Positions 51,022 to 59,585 of a stretch of 64,000 bases of DNA are shown piece after piece (the stretch's first letter is position 1; the number at the start of each line of letters is the position of its first letter). The position numbers were made by a program, and so were the translations under genes. Where the stretch lies: the NCBI RefSeq assembly GCF_001921865.1, contig NZ_MSCT01000006.1:248001-312000 (forward strand). Direction: 5' to 3'. The stretch is from Pseudomonas chlororaphis. GTDB taxonomy: Bacteria; Pseudomonadota; Gammaproteobacteria; Pseudomonadales; Pseudomonadaceae. The notes beneath the pieces are model-generated. The model was given only the letters and a program-made list of their open reading frames with translations. It did no database searches and had not been told where the DNA came from.

Positions 51022-52155
51022 GTGGCCATCGATATTCACTGGATTCGCGACAACGATAGCCTCGGTCAATTCTGCACCGAGTGGCAGCAGCTGCCATTCG
51101 TCGCCCTCGACACCGAATTCATGCGGGTCGACACCTTCTACCCGATCGCCGGCCTGTTGCAGGTCGGCGATGGCCAACGCGCTTACCTCATCGACCCCTT
51201 GACCATCGACGACTGGCAGCCGCTGGCGGCCTTGCTGGAGAACAGCACGGTGGTCAAGGTGGTGCATGCCTGCAGCGAGGACCTCGAAGTCCTGCTGCGC
51301 CTGACCGGCAGCCTGCCGGCGCCGCTGTTCGACACGCAACTGGCGGCCGGCTACCTGAACCTGGGTTTCTCTATGGGCTATTCGCGGCTGGTCCAGGAAG
51401 TGCTGGGCATCGAGTTGCCCAAGGGCGAAACCCGTTCCGACTGGCTGCAACGCCCGCTGTCGGAAACCCAGGTCAGCTACGCCGCCGAAGACGCCGTGCA
51501 CCTGGCCGAAGTGTTCACCCGCCTGCGGCCGAAACTGTCCGCGGAAAAATACCAGTGGGTGCTGGAGGACGGTGCCGAGCTGGTGGCCAACCTGCGTCGC
51601 GAGATCGACCCGTACGAGCTGTACCGCGAGGCCAAGCTGGCCTGGAAACTGTCCCGCGCGCAACTGGCGGTGCTGCGTGAGCTCTGTGCCTGGCGCGAAC
51701 GCGAGGCGCGGGCGCGGGACCTGCCGCGCAACCGCATCATCCGCGAGCATTCGCTGTGGCCGTTGGCCAAGACCCAGCCGGACAGCCTCGGCGCCCTGGC
51801 GAAAATCGAAGACATGCATCCGCGTACCGTGCGCCAGGACGGCGAGTTCCTGCTGGACCTGATCAAGCGTGCCGGCAGTGTCGGCCCTGACCAGTGGCCG
51901 CCTGCCGTCGCCGAGCCGTTGCCGATGGAAGCCTCGGCCCTGCTCAAGCGCCTGCGCGCCGTGGGCCAGGCCGAAGCCGAACGCCTGGGCATCGTCCCGG
52001 AACTGATGCTGCGCAAGAAAACCCTGGAAAGCCTGCTCAAGAGCGGCTTCCCCAACGGACCCTACCAATTGCCCGATTCGCTGCGTGGCTGGCGCCGCGA
52101 GTTGATGGGCCAGGCGCTGCTCGACAGCCTGGCCGCCGCCGGAGAACAGCCATGA
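51022..52155 (+). CDS. rnd: Ribonuclease D
   Basis: A 377-residue 3'-5' exoribonuclease for tRNA maturation. The DEDD motifs are in order: DTEFMR (Exo I), [13 protein letters not shown] (Exo II) and [12 protein letters not shown] (Exo III with Tyr). An HRDC domain follows (about 210-290). The GTG at 51022 after GGGAGAG gives the right length; the frame continues upstream to 50920 without similarity. Overlaps ycgL by 4 bases. Confidence 0.94.
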   Translation: MAIDIHWIRDNDSLGQFCTEWQQLPFVALDTEFMRVDTFYPIAGLLQVGDGQRAYLIDPLTIDDWQPLAALLENSTVVKVVHACSEDLEVLLRLTGSLPAPLFDTQLAAGYLNLGFSMGYSRLVQEVLGIELPKGETRSDWLQRPLSETQVSYAAEDAVHLAEVFTRLRPKLSAEKYQWVLEDGAELVANLRREIDPYELYREAKLAWKLSRAQLAVLRELCAWREREARARDLPRNRIIREHSLWPLAKTQPDSLGALAKIEDMHPRTVRQDGEFLLDLIKRAGSVGPDQWPPAVAEPLPMEASALLKRLRAVGQAEAERLGIVPELMLRKKTLESLLKSGFPNGPYQLPDSLRGWRRELMGQALLDSLAAAGEQP

Positions 52156-52445
52156 AACGTATCTGCTCCATCTACAAAAGCCCGCGCAAGAACGAGATGT
52201 ACCTCTACGTGCTCAAGAGCGACGCCCTGGAACGCGTACCGGAAAACCTGCTGCTGGCGTTCGGCAAGCCGCAGCATGCCTTCGACCTGGTGCTGACCCC
52301 GGAGCGCAAGCTGTCGCGCGAGGACATTCACCAGGTGCTGGAGAACCTCGACCAGCAGGGTTACCACCTGCAGATGCCGCCGACCGAGGACGAGTACATC
52401 GAACACTTGCCCGAAGAGTTGCTGCGCCGTAATGATCCGGTCTGA
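52152..52445 (+). CDS. ycgL: YcgL-domain protein
   Basis: A 97-residue small protein of the YcgL family ([16 protein letters not shown], then YHLQMPP at the end). The ATG is in the ATGA overlap with rnd, and rnd-ycgL is a standing pair in Pseudomonas. Function not established. Confidence 0.92.
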   Translation: MKRICSIYKSPRKNEMYLYVLKSDALERVPENLLLAFGKPQHAFDLVLTPERKLSREDIHQVLENLDQQGYHLQMPPTEDEYIEHLPEELLRRNDPV

Positions 52446-52572
52446 CGGATACCTGTAGACGCCCTGTCCGGGGCATCGTTGAAAATGGAACCGACACCCT
52501 CTGGCGGCTGCCGCGATCGATGGAGCGATATTCTGTCGGCGGCCGCTTGTACCGTTTTTTAAGGTTTGAACC

Positions 52573-53505
52573 ATGCGCGTTCTGATTGCCGAACACGATC
52601 ACGCTATTTATGCCCGTTTGTTGCGTCAGCTGGCGCCTGACCTGGAAGTGCTGACCAGCGGCGACTCCGCCGAATTGTCGAAGCTGGCCGTGGATTGCCC
52701 GGTATGGCTCGGCCAGCCGGACCTGCTGGCTACCCTGTTGCGCCAGGGCCATCAGCCGCAGTGGCTGCAATCGACCTGGGCGGGCATCACTCCGCTGCTC
52801 GCCGACGGCCTGCCGCGCCACTACCGACTGACCCGCGCCGTGGGGATCTTCGGCCAGGTCATGGCCGAATACGTGCTCACCTACATGCTCGGCCACGAAC
52901 GCGAAGTGCTCGCGCGGCTGGTCAGCCAGGTCGAGCGCAAATGGGACAATCGCACCGGCCAGAGCCTGGCCGGGCGCAAGGTGCTGATCGTCGGCGCCGG
53001 CGATATCGGTCTGAGCGTGGCGCAGTTCCTGCTGCCCTTTGGCGTCGAGCTGTACGGCATCGCCAGCGAAGCCCGGGAGCAGGCGCCGTTCATTGAAGTG
53101 GCGGCGCTGTCGGACCTGGGGCGCCTGGTCGGCGAGGCGGATTATGTGGTCAACCTGCTGCCCAACACGCCGCATACCCATGACCTGTACGACGCGGCGC
53201 TGTTCAAGCAATTCAAGCCGACCGGCCTGTTCATCAACGTCGGCCGCGGCGTCGCGGTGGTCGATGCGGACCTGGTGGATGCCTTGAAGGAAGGCCATCT
53301 GGCGGGGGCGGTGATCGATGTCTGCCGTCAGGAACCGTTGCCGCAGCGCCATCCGTTCTGGACCGCCTGGGGCTTGCTGCTGACCGGTCACAGTTCGGCG
53401 CCGACCTCGCCGACCCTGATGGCGCAGCTGTTCGTCGACAACCTGCGGGCCTATCAGGCCAAGGCGACGTTGCGCGGCGAAGTGGATTTCGCCCGGGGCT
53501 ACTGA
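52573..53505 (+). CDS. D-2-hydroxyacid dehydrogenase
   Basis: A 310-residue NAD(P)-dependent reductase. The Rossmann motif LIVGAGDIGLSVAQ is at about 140; the catalytic Arg (NVGRGVAVVD), Glu (CRQEPLP) and His (LTGHSSAP) are present. Similar to the GhrA/SerA-like group; the substrate could be glyoxylate or hydroxypyruvate but is not determined by the sequence. Ribosome-binding site AAGG about 12 bases upstream. Confidence 0.85.
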   Translation: MRVLIAEHDHAIYARLLRQLAPDLEVLTSGDSAELSKLAVDCPVWLGQPDLLATLLRQGHQPQWLQSTWAGITPLLADGLPRHYRLTRAVGIFGQVMAEYVLTYMLGHEREVLARLVSQVERKWDNRTGQSLAGRKVLIVGAGDIGLSVAQFLLPFGVELYGIASEAREQAPFIEVAALSDLGRLVGEADYVVNLLPNTPHTHDLYDAALFKQFKPTGLFINVGRGVAVVDADLVDALKEGHLAGAVIDVCRQEPLPQRHPFWTAWGLLLTGHSSAPTSPTLMAQLFVDNLRAYQAKATLRGEVDFARGY

Positions 53506-53515
53506 GGTCCATGTA

Positions 53516-53538
53516 AAAAGGGGCTGAGCGCCCCTTTT
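53516..53538 (+). terminator. Terminator after the hydroxyacid dehydrogenase gene
   Basis: AAAAGGGGC-tgagc-GCCCCTTTT, a perfect 9-bp stem ending in T. Confidence 0.85.
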
Positions 53539-53556
53539 GCATGGCTTCGCGAATCC

Positions 53557-53670
53557 TGTAGCCGCTGCCGAAGGCTGCGCAAGGTCCGCAGGACCTCTGG
53601 CGATCTCAAGATCGGCGCCCGCGGCGTCAGAATGCCGCCCAGATCGTACGCAGCCTGCGGCAGCGGCTAC
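53557..53670. repeat. Long palindromic intergenic repeat (copy 1)
   Basis: Starts with TGTAGCCGCTGCCGAAGGCT and ends with the near reverse complement CAGCCTGCGGCAGCGGCTAC, so the ends pair in a stem of about 20 bp. A related copy is at 63592-63691, also between genes. Confidence 0.85.
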
Positions 53671-53683
53671 GGGGATTGCATCC

Positions 53684-54277
53684 TTACAGGCTGAAGTCGC
53701 CTTCGGCCGCGGTTTCGTTCAGCGGGCGGCGCGGGCTTGGCGCTTCGCGGGCCTGCAGGTACTCGGCCAGGCTCGCCTTGTCACCCAGCTTGCCGACCGC
53801 CACGGCGGCATGCAGGGCGTAACCTTCGGGAATCTTCAATTCCTTGCGGGTCAGTTCCTGGTCGAAGCCGGCCATGCCGTGGGTGTGCCAGCCGCTGATG
53901 CTGGCTTGCAGGGCCAGGTGGCCCCAGGCCGAACCGGTGTCGAAGGTGTGCCACAGGGCCGGGCTTTCCTCGCTGGCGCCGGGGGCGGTGAAGGTGGTTT
54001 TCGAGATCACGATCACCAGCGCCGAGGCGTGCTGCGCCCAGCCGCGGTTGAACTCGTTGAGCAGGCCGAGGAAACGTTCCCAGTTCGGCGTGTCGCGGCG
54101 CGCGTACAGGAAGCGCCATGGCTGTGAGTTGTAGGCCGACGGCGCCCAGCGCGCGGCTTCGAAGAAGCTCAGCAGGGTTTCCTCGGGGATCGCTTCGCCG
54201 GTAAAGGCGCGCGGCGACCAGCGATCGGTGAACTGTGGGTGGATGGCGTACTCGGCAACGCGGGGATTGGCGCTCAT
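53684..54277 (-). CDS. Nitroreductase-family protein
   Basis: A 197-residue FMN-binding oxidoreductase. FTDRWSPRAFTGEAIPEE and FEAARWAPSAYNSQPWRF are the family FMN-binding start; a GYALHAAVAVGKLGD segment near the end is also typical. Such enzymes reduce nitro compounds or quinones; the physiological substrate is unknown. Single gene. Confidence 0.87.
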   Translation of the reverse strand: MSANPRVAEYAIHPQFTDRWSPRAFTGEAIPEETLLSFFEAARWAPSAYNSQPWRFLYARRDTPNWERFLGLLNEFNRGWAQHASALVIVISKTTFTAPGASEESPALWHTFDTGSAWGHLALQASISGWHTHGMAGFDQELTRKELKIPEGYALHAAVAVGKLGDKASLAEYLQAREAPSPRRPLNETAAEGDFSL

Positions 54278-54556
54278 GAAAGAGATTCCTGGCTACGTTT
54301 GAGAATGAACGGTGGGGAACCCGACGAGCGCAGTTGGGCTGGGCGATGGGGTTTTCCTGACCCTTTACGGTTTGCCGGGGGCAGCGCGGTCGAGCGCTAA
54401 TGGCACCCAGGCATGGGTCTGTCCGACGAGCAAAACTACTGCGCGGCATGTCGCCTGACAAGTAGTCCGTTACCGACAGTCGCCAGTGCTTGGCCCGCGG
54501 GGCCCGGGGCACTAGACTGGCGGCCTTTTCACTGTCCGATACCGATTACCCGAACC

Positions 54557-55006
54557 ATGGCCGCCAAAGTCGAACCCTTCTGGATACGCAAAACCCTCGA
54601 ACAACTCGATCAGGAGGAGTGGGAGTCGTTGTGCGATGGTTGTGGCCTGTGCTGCCTGCAGAAGCTCGAGGACGAAGAGGACAACAGCGTCTACTACACG
54701 CGCATCGCCTGCAAACTGCTGGACCTGAAGACCTGCCAGTGCAGCGATTACGCCAACCGCCGCGATGCGGTGCCGGACTGCATCCAGCTCACCCCGGGCA
54801 AGGCCGACGAATTCAAGTGGCTGCCGCCGACCTGCGGTTATCGCCTGGTCAGCGAAGGCAAGGACCTGCCGCTCTGGCATCACCTGGTGTGCGGTGACTG
54901 CGATGCGGTGCACCACGAGCGGATTTCCCAATCCGGACGCATGCTCGCCGAAGGCAGCGTGGCCGAAGAGGACTGGGAAGATCACCTGATTTTCCGCGCC
55001 GGCTGA
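54557..55006 (+). CDS. ycgN: YcgN-family cysteine-cluster protein
   Basis: A 149-residue protein of the UPF0260 family. The cluster [10 protein letters not shown] near residue 34 and further Cys ([33 protein letters not shown]) suggest bound Fe-S or zinc, in line with the family. The ATG at 54557 gives the family length; the longer frame before it has no similarity. Function not established. Confidence 0.88.
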   Translation: MAAKVEPFWIRKTLEQLDQEEWESLCDGCGLCCLQKLEDEEDNSVYYTRIACKLLDLKTCQCSDYANRRDAVPDCIQLTPGKADEFKWLPPTCGYRLVSEGKDLPLWHHLVCGDCDAVHHERISQSGRMLAEGSVAEEDWEDHLIFRAG

Positions 55007-55046
55007 CGCCGGGCGCGTTCAAGCTGTGATTCACGAAGGAGTGTGT

Positions 55047-56285
55047 ATGGCTGTGGGGGCAAGGCTGGCGCTGGCCGGCTGGCTGCTGGCAATCGGCGCG
55101 CCAGGCTGGGCGGCAACGAAAGTCGATCTGGATTATCACGTGCGCTTGCTGCCGCAGAGCGACCAGGCACAGGTGCGCCTGACCCTGGCCGACGGCGCGG
55201 CGGTCCGCAGCCTGGATTTCGACCTGGGCAGGAACGGCGACTACAGCGACTTCAAGGCCGATGGCCAGTGGCAGTCCGACCCGGCCACGCCTTCCGCCGC
55301 CCAGCGTGGGGTGTGGCGCCCGGCCAGCGGCAAGGCCAGCTTGAGCTACCGGGTGCGGATCAGCCACAGCCTGAAAAAAGACAGTTTCGACAGCCGCATG
55401 ACCGCGCATTGGGCCTTATGGCGCGGCGACGCGCTGGTGCCGGCGGCCCGTCTCGATCAACAGGACGGCGTCGAGCTGGTGTCGCGCCTGGAGTTCGAGC
55501 TGCCCGCCGGCTGGAAAAGCGTGGAAACCGCCTGGCCGCGGATCGGCAAGAACCGTTTCCGCATCGATAACCCCGCACGCCTGTTCGACCGGCCTACCGG
55601 CTGGATGCTGGCCGGCACGCTGGGCAGCCGCCGTACCCGCTTGGGGGAGACCGAAGTCACGGTGGCCTCGCCGCAAGGGCAGGGTATGCGGCGCATGGAT
55701 GTGCTGACGCTGTTGACCTTCGTCTGGCCGCAGATCCAGGCGACCTTTCCCCGCCATCCGGGCAAATTGCTGATCGTCGGCGCGGCCGACCCGATGTGGC
55801 GCGGCAGCCTGTCCGGGCACGATTCGCTGTACCTGCACAGTCGTTTGCCGCTGGTCAGCGAAAACGGTACCAGCCCGCTGTTGCGCGAGGTGATCCAGAC
55901 CTTTGCGCGGATCAACGACAGCCAGCGCAGCGACTGGATCGGCGAAGGGCTGGCGGAGTACTACGCCATCGAGTTGCTGCGCCGCGCTGGCGGCATGAGC
56001 GACGAGCGTTACCAGGCCTTGCAGGCGCGTCTGGCCAAGAACAGCCACGACGTCACCAGCCTGCGCGGCGAACAGGTGGACGCGGCGGCGGTGGCCAGGG
56101 CGGTACTGTTGTTGCAGGAGCTGGACCGGGAGATTCGCCTGAAAACCCGCAACAAGCGCTCGCTGGACGACGTGACACGGGCGTTGATGCGCCTGGAAAG
56201 CGTCGACTCCGAAGCGTTCGTCAAGCTCAGTGAAAGCGTGCTGGGGGATTCGTCGAAGGTGCTCGACAGCGACTTGTTGCGCTAG
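55047..56285 (+). CDS. Exported M61/M1-like protein with lost zinc motif
   Basis: A 412-residue protein with a signal peptide (LALAGWLLAIGAPGWAA). The layout is a beta-rich N-terminal part and a helical C-terminal part like M61 glycyl-aminopeptidases; SDWIGEGLAEYYAIELL corresponds to the conserved E-G-x-A-x-Y-Y segment. However, where HExxH is expected the sequence reads REVIQ (LLREVIQTFARI), so it is probably catalytically silent. GAAGGAG precedes the ATG. Role unknown. Confidence 0.72.
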   Translation: MAVGARLALAGWLLAIGAPGWAATKVDLDYHVRLLPQSDQAQVRLTLADGAAVRSLDFDLGRNGDYSDFKADGQWQSDPATPSAAQRGVWRPASGKASLSYRVRISHSLKKDSFDSRMTAHWALWRGDALVPAARLDQQDGVELVSRLEFELPAGWKSVETAWPRIGKNRFRIDNPARLFDRPTGWMLAGTLGSRRTRLGETEVTVASPQGQGMRRMDVLTLLTFVWPQIQATFPRHPGKLLIVGAADPMWRGSLSGHDSLYLHSRLPLVSENGTSPLLREVIQTFARINDSQRSDWIGEGLAEYYAIELLRRAGGMSDERYQALQARLAKNSHDVTSLRGEQVDAAAVARAVLLLQELDREIRLKTRNKRSLDDVTRALMRLESVDSEAFVKLSESVLGDSSKVLDSDLLR

Positions 56286-56308
56286 TGGAGTCGACCGCTT
56301 TGCGGTCA

Positions 56309-56374
56309 TCGCGAGCAAGCTCGCTTCTATAGGGGATTGCGCAAGACCTGTAGGAGCGAGCTTGCTCGCGATAG
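56309..56374. repeat. Pair of inverted REP elements (BIME)
   Basis: One inverted copy (TCGCGAGCAAGCTCGC) and one direct copy (GTAGGAGCGAGCTTGCTCGC) around a short spacer, between convergent genes. Confidence 0.85.
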
Positions 56375-56410
56375 CGCCGGTTCATCCTCCGCCGGGTTCG
56401 AGGCTACCGC

Positions 56411-56788
56411 TCAAACCCCGGCCTTGGGCGATTTCAGCGAATCGTCGCCGGTCACCGTGGCGGTACGGGTCGCCGCCTCGGCATTGGCCTTGAGGCTTTT
56501 CAGCTCCGCGCCGGCGCGTTCGATCCTGGCCCGCACGTTGTTCATGTCCTGGCGGCTTTTCTCCAGCAGGCTTTTCGCCGAACTGTGGCCGGTGATGCCG
56601 CGGGCCAGGGCGACGCCGCCGATGGCCACCTGGATCAAGCCGAACACCCCGCCGCGGCGCAGGCCCTTGCCGACCATCACCACGCCGCCGGCCAGCGAGC
56701 CGATACGCTCCCAGCCTTGTACGTTCTGGGCGGGCGGGGTCTGGAACGGGGTGCTTTCGATGCGTTCTAGCTGTTTGCTGTCGCTCAT
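56411..56788 (-). CDS. Small membrane protein, DUF2892-like
   Basis: A 125-residue protein. Two short hydrophobic helices (about residues 28-65: IGSLAGGVVMVGKGLRRGG and FGLIQVAIGGVALARG) are followed by a helical, probably coiled-coil tail (SLLEKSRQDMNNVRARIERAG). The ATG at 56788 is chosen because the frame upstream has no similarity. Function unknown. Confidence 0.7.
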   Translation of the reverse strand: MSDSKQLERIESTPFQTPPAQNVQGWERIGSLAGGVVMVGKGLRRGGVFGLIQVAIGGVALARGITGHSSAKSLLEKSRQDMNNVRARIERAGAELKSLKANAEAATRTATVTGDDSLKSPKAGV

Positions 56789-56874
56789 GATCGGTCTCCG
56801 AAGGGCTGGATATAAAACTGACTGCCCAGGCGCGGCGCGCGTTCCATCGAATGTTCGGCTTGCGCGGGGCGCAC

Positions 56875-57342
56875 TCAGAACTTGGGACCGGAGCGGGTGT
56901 TGTTGCCCTTGGCCAGGCGGTCGTAAAGCACCACGTTGACGGTGGCGGCGAGGTTCATGCAACCGGTGGTCGGGATGTACACCACGTCCTCGCACCAGTC
57001 ACGGATGTCCTTGTCCAGGGAGCCGTCTTCCGGGCCGAAGATATACAACGCGCGATCCGGGTGGGTGTATTCCGGCAGCGAGCGGGCGCCTTCCACCAAC
57101 TCCACCGCTACCGGCACGCAGCCCAGGGGCAGGATCTTCTTCAGGTCGTCGATGCCGATCAGCGGAATGTCCTGGTGGACCTTCTTGGTGTCGGTGACGA
57201 AGTCGCGAGCCCGTTCATAGCGCTTGCCGGTGTAGAACACCGACGCGACGCCATAGCAGCCGGCGGCGCGCATCACCGAACCGACGTTCTCCGGCGACTT
57301 GGGGTTATACAAACCGATGCAGCTGTACCTTTTGTTTGCCAC
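56875..57342 (-). CDS. RNA 2'-O-methyltransferase, SpoU/TrmH family
   Basis: A 155-residue SPOUT methyltransferase. NPKSPENVGSVMRAAGCYG is motif 1, YIFGPEDGSLD motif 2 and IPTTGCMNLAATVNVVLYDR motif 3, the knotted SAM-binding site. The size is that of TrmL-like enzymes that modify tRNA wobble positions; the exact target is not determined. Confidence 0.85.
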   Translation of the reverse strand: MANKRYSCIGLYNPKSPENVGSVMRAAGCYGVASVFYTGKRYERARDFVTDTKKVHQDIPLIGIDDLKKILPLGCVPVAVELVEGARSLPEYTHPDRALYIFGPEDGSLDKDIRDWCEDVVYIPTTGCMNLAATVNVVLYDRLAKGNNTRSGPKF

Positions 57343-57432
57343 GAGCGGGGAGCCTTGGAGAAAAAAACGCGATTATACGGGGATTGGACGAGGGGGCGTG
57401 AGGCGCTTGGGCAGTGGCGTCCTGGCTGCTGC

Positions 57433-57497
57433 CATCGCGAGCAAGCTCGCTCCTACAAGGTTTACGCAATACCCGTAGGCGCGAGCTTGCTCACGAA
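57433..57497. repeat. Pair of inverted REP elements
   Basis: CATCGCGAGCAAGCTCGCTC on the left and CCGTAGGCGCGAGCTTGCTC on the right around a short spacer, the second copy slightly degenerate. Confidence 0.8.
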
Positions 57498-57529
57498 GGA
57501 ACGGTACAGGCGACGCTGTGCCCGCAAGG

Positions 57530-57895
57530 TTACTCGTCGTCTTTCTTCATCAACCCGGCCAGGGCGGCGAAGGGGTTGTGGGTGGCCTTGGCGACTTTCG
57601 GCGTGCTCAGGGAGCCCTCGCCGAAGTATTGCTGGTCGGTGTAGCGCGAGTGTTCGTTGTCGTGGCAGTACAGGCACAGCAGTTCCCAGTTGGAACCGTC
57701 CTGCGGGTTGTTGTCGTGGTTGTGGTCGCGGTGGTGCACGGTCAGTTCGCTCAGGCGCTTGCCGGAGAACTCGCGGGCGCAGCGTCCGCAGACATGCGGG
57801 TACATCTTCAGGGCCTTGTCGCGGTAGCCCATCTCGCGGTCGCGCTGGGCGTCGGCGAGGATGCGGTCCAGTTTGGAGGTGTTGGTCGAACTCAT
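57530..57895 (-). CDS. yajD: HNH nuclease-domain protein YajD
   Basis: A 121-residue protein with an HNH motif: CGRCAREF, LTVHHRDHNHDNN and LCLYCHDNEHSRY, i.e. two CxxC zinc pairs and the central His-His. YajD is widely conserved in pseudomonads; its DNA target is not known. The ATG at 57895 matches the family; no partner methylase is adjacent. Confidence 0.88.
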   Translation of the reverse strand: MSSTNTSKLDRILADAQRDREMGYRDKALKMYPHVCGRCAREFSGKRLSELTVHHRDHNHDNNPQDGSNWELLCLYCHDNEHSRYTDQQYFGEGSLSTPKVAKATHNPFAALAGLMKKDDE

Positions 57896-57944
57896 GGGTT
57901 CACCTTTATGCAAAGACTGATGACGGTTATGCGCCAAGTTTAGC

Positions 57945-58631
57945 TCAGGCCTTGAGCTTCTCGGCAATCCAGATGGTGTGGCGGGTGCCCTTGTTGCCAT
58001 GGGCGAAGACCTGCACTTGCTCGGCCTTGAAACCGGCCTTGCGCAGCTTGTCGGAATACTGTTTGTCGGCGCTGGCCGACCAAACGGCCAGTACGCCCTT
58101 GGGCCGCAGCGCCCGGGCGCAGGCCGCCAGCCCGGCGGCGGAGTACAGCCAGCTGTTGGCTTTCTGGGTCAGGCCTTCGGGGCCGTTGTCGACGTCGAGC
58201 ATGATCGCGTCGAACCCCTGGGGTTCGGCCTGCAGCACCTTGGCCACGTCTTCCTGGCGGATCACAGTGCGCGGGTCGAGCAACGGCCGGCCGGATTTTT
58301 CCCCCAGCGGCCCACGGTTCCATTCCACCACCCCCGGCACCAGTTCGGCGACCACCACTTCGGCGCTCTTGCCCAGGTGCTTGAGGGCCGAGGCGAGGGT
58401 GAAGCCCATGCCCAGGCCGCCGATCAGCACCCGCGAATTCGGGCGCCCGGCGACCTTGCGGCAAGGGATCTCGGCCAGGGCGTCTTCGGAACCGTGCATG
58501 CGCGTGTTCATCAATTGCCCGCCGTCGCCGCCCTGGATCTTGATGACAAAATCCTCGCCGTACTCGAACAGGCACAAGGCTCCGCCAGTTTCGGGAATCG
58601 GTGTGGTGTCCAGCAGAACGAAACGTTTCAT
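57945..58631 (-). CDS. Spermidine-synthase-like methyltransferase-fold protein
   Basis: A 228-residue protein with a Rossmann-type fold (VLIGGLGMGFTLASALKHLG, VVVAELVPGVVEWNRG and FDAIMLDVDNGPEGL). It resembles spermidine synthase but lacks a clear polyamine-specific domain, so it may be a related transferase. Start at 58631 with GAGGGTCTCATG-type spacing. Confidence 0.8.
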   Translation of the reverse strand: MKRFVLLDTTPIPETGGALCLFEYGEDFVIKIQGGDGGQLMNTRMHGSEDALAEIPCRKVAGRPNSRVLIGGLGMGFTLASALKHLGKSAEVVVAELVPGVVEWNRGPLGEKSGRPLLDPRTVIRQEDVAKVLQAEPQGFDAIMLDVDNGPEGLTQKANSWLYSAAGLAACARALRPKGVLAVWSASADKQYSDKLRKAGFKAEQVQVFAHGNKGTRHTIWIAEKLKA

Positions 58632-58706
58632 GAGGGTCTCAATGAGGAAGGCAAACCGGCCCGGTTGGGAGTAGCCTGAGGGCTGACAATAGCGATGGAG
58701 CCATTG

Positions 58707-59012
58707 ATGAAGCGCACTATTCTAACGGTCATTGCCCAGGCAGCGCTCTCGATAAGTGCGGCGCTGGCGATGAGCGCCGGGCACGCCGACGAACCGCTGG
58801 CCGTACCCGTGACGCCGGTGCCCACCGTCGGCTCGCCCGGCACTGCGACCCCGACCCCTTATCCGCAGGTCACGCCCCCCAGCACCCCCAAGGCCGGAGC
58901 CGCGGGCGGCGCGCCGTTGCTGCCGCCGATCGACATGCCCAAGCCGCCGAAGGACCAGCCGCTGCCGGGTTTGCAGCAGAACGAGACGAAAGCCAAAACG
59001 CCGGGCGGCTAG
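58707..59012 (+). CDS. Small proline-rich exported protein
   Basis: A 101-residue protein with a signal peptide (LTVIAQAALSISAALAMSAGHA) and a mature part dominated by Pro, Thr and Val repeats (PVTPVPTVGSPGTATPTPYP). GGAG lies 7 bases before the ATG at 58707; an ATG at 58695 is also in frame. Overlaps the convergent gene by 4 bases. Not assignable to a function; probably periplasmic or envelope-associated. Confidence 0.7.
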   Translation: MKRTILTVIAQAALSISAALAMSAGHADEPLAVPVTPVPTVGSPGTATPTPYPQVTPPSTPKAGAAGGAPLLPPIDMPKPPKDQPLPGLQQNETKAKTPGG

Positions 59013-59482
59013 ACCTGTTGCGACAGCAACTGCCCGTCGGCCATGCGCAGGCGTTTGGACAGCGAGACGGCGAGGGCGCGGATGATTTTCGCGGCGATCT
59101 TCGGCGCGTCGTTGAGCATTTTTTCCAGCGAGTCCTTGCCCAGGTTGAGCAACCGGCAATCGCTGGCGGCCACGCAGGTGGCCGAACGCCGCTCGCCGTC
59201 GAGCACCGCCATTTCGCCGAAGGCCCGGCCGCTGCGCAGGGTGGCGATGGTCACGCACTGGCCTTCGCCGTTGGTTTTCTGCACCGCCACCTGGCCGGAA
59301 TGGATGATGCACATGAAGCTGCCGGCGTCGCCTTCGCGGAAAATCGCCTGGCCCTGGGCGATGCTACTGATGCTGAAATAGCCGGCGGCGGCGTTGAAGT
59401 CGGCCGGCAGGAGTTGATCGAACAGTCCGCAATCCATCAGCCAGTCGCGGATTTCTTTGTTCAACAAGGTGGGTTCGGGCAT
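59009..59482 (-). CDS. Cyclic-nucleotide-binding domain protein
   Basis: A 157-residue protein consisting of a CNB (CAP-like) domain: FREGDAGSFMCIIHSGQVAV and the phosphate-binding cassette FGEMAVLDGERRSATCVA with the conserved Arg. There is no DNA-binding helix-turn-helix, so it may sense a nucleotide without acting directly on DNA. Confidence 0.87.
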   Translation of the reverse strand: MPEPTLLNKEIRDWLMDCGLFDQLLPADFNAAAGYFSISSIAQGQAIFREGDAGSFMCIIHSGQVAVQKTNGEGQCVTIATLRSGRAFGEMAVLDGERRSATCVAASDCRLLNLGKDSLEKMLNDAPKIAAKIIRALAVSLSKRLRMADGQLLSQQV

Positions 59483-59585
59483 ATCGTCACGGTCTTTTTC
59501 TTGGGGCTGTTGCGGTTCCGGGCGTTTGCGGCAGGGCCGGGAACCGGCGCTCCCGGGTTAAGACAGGAGCGCCGGCCGGAGTTCC

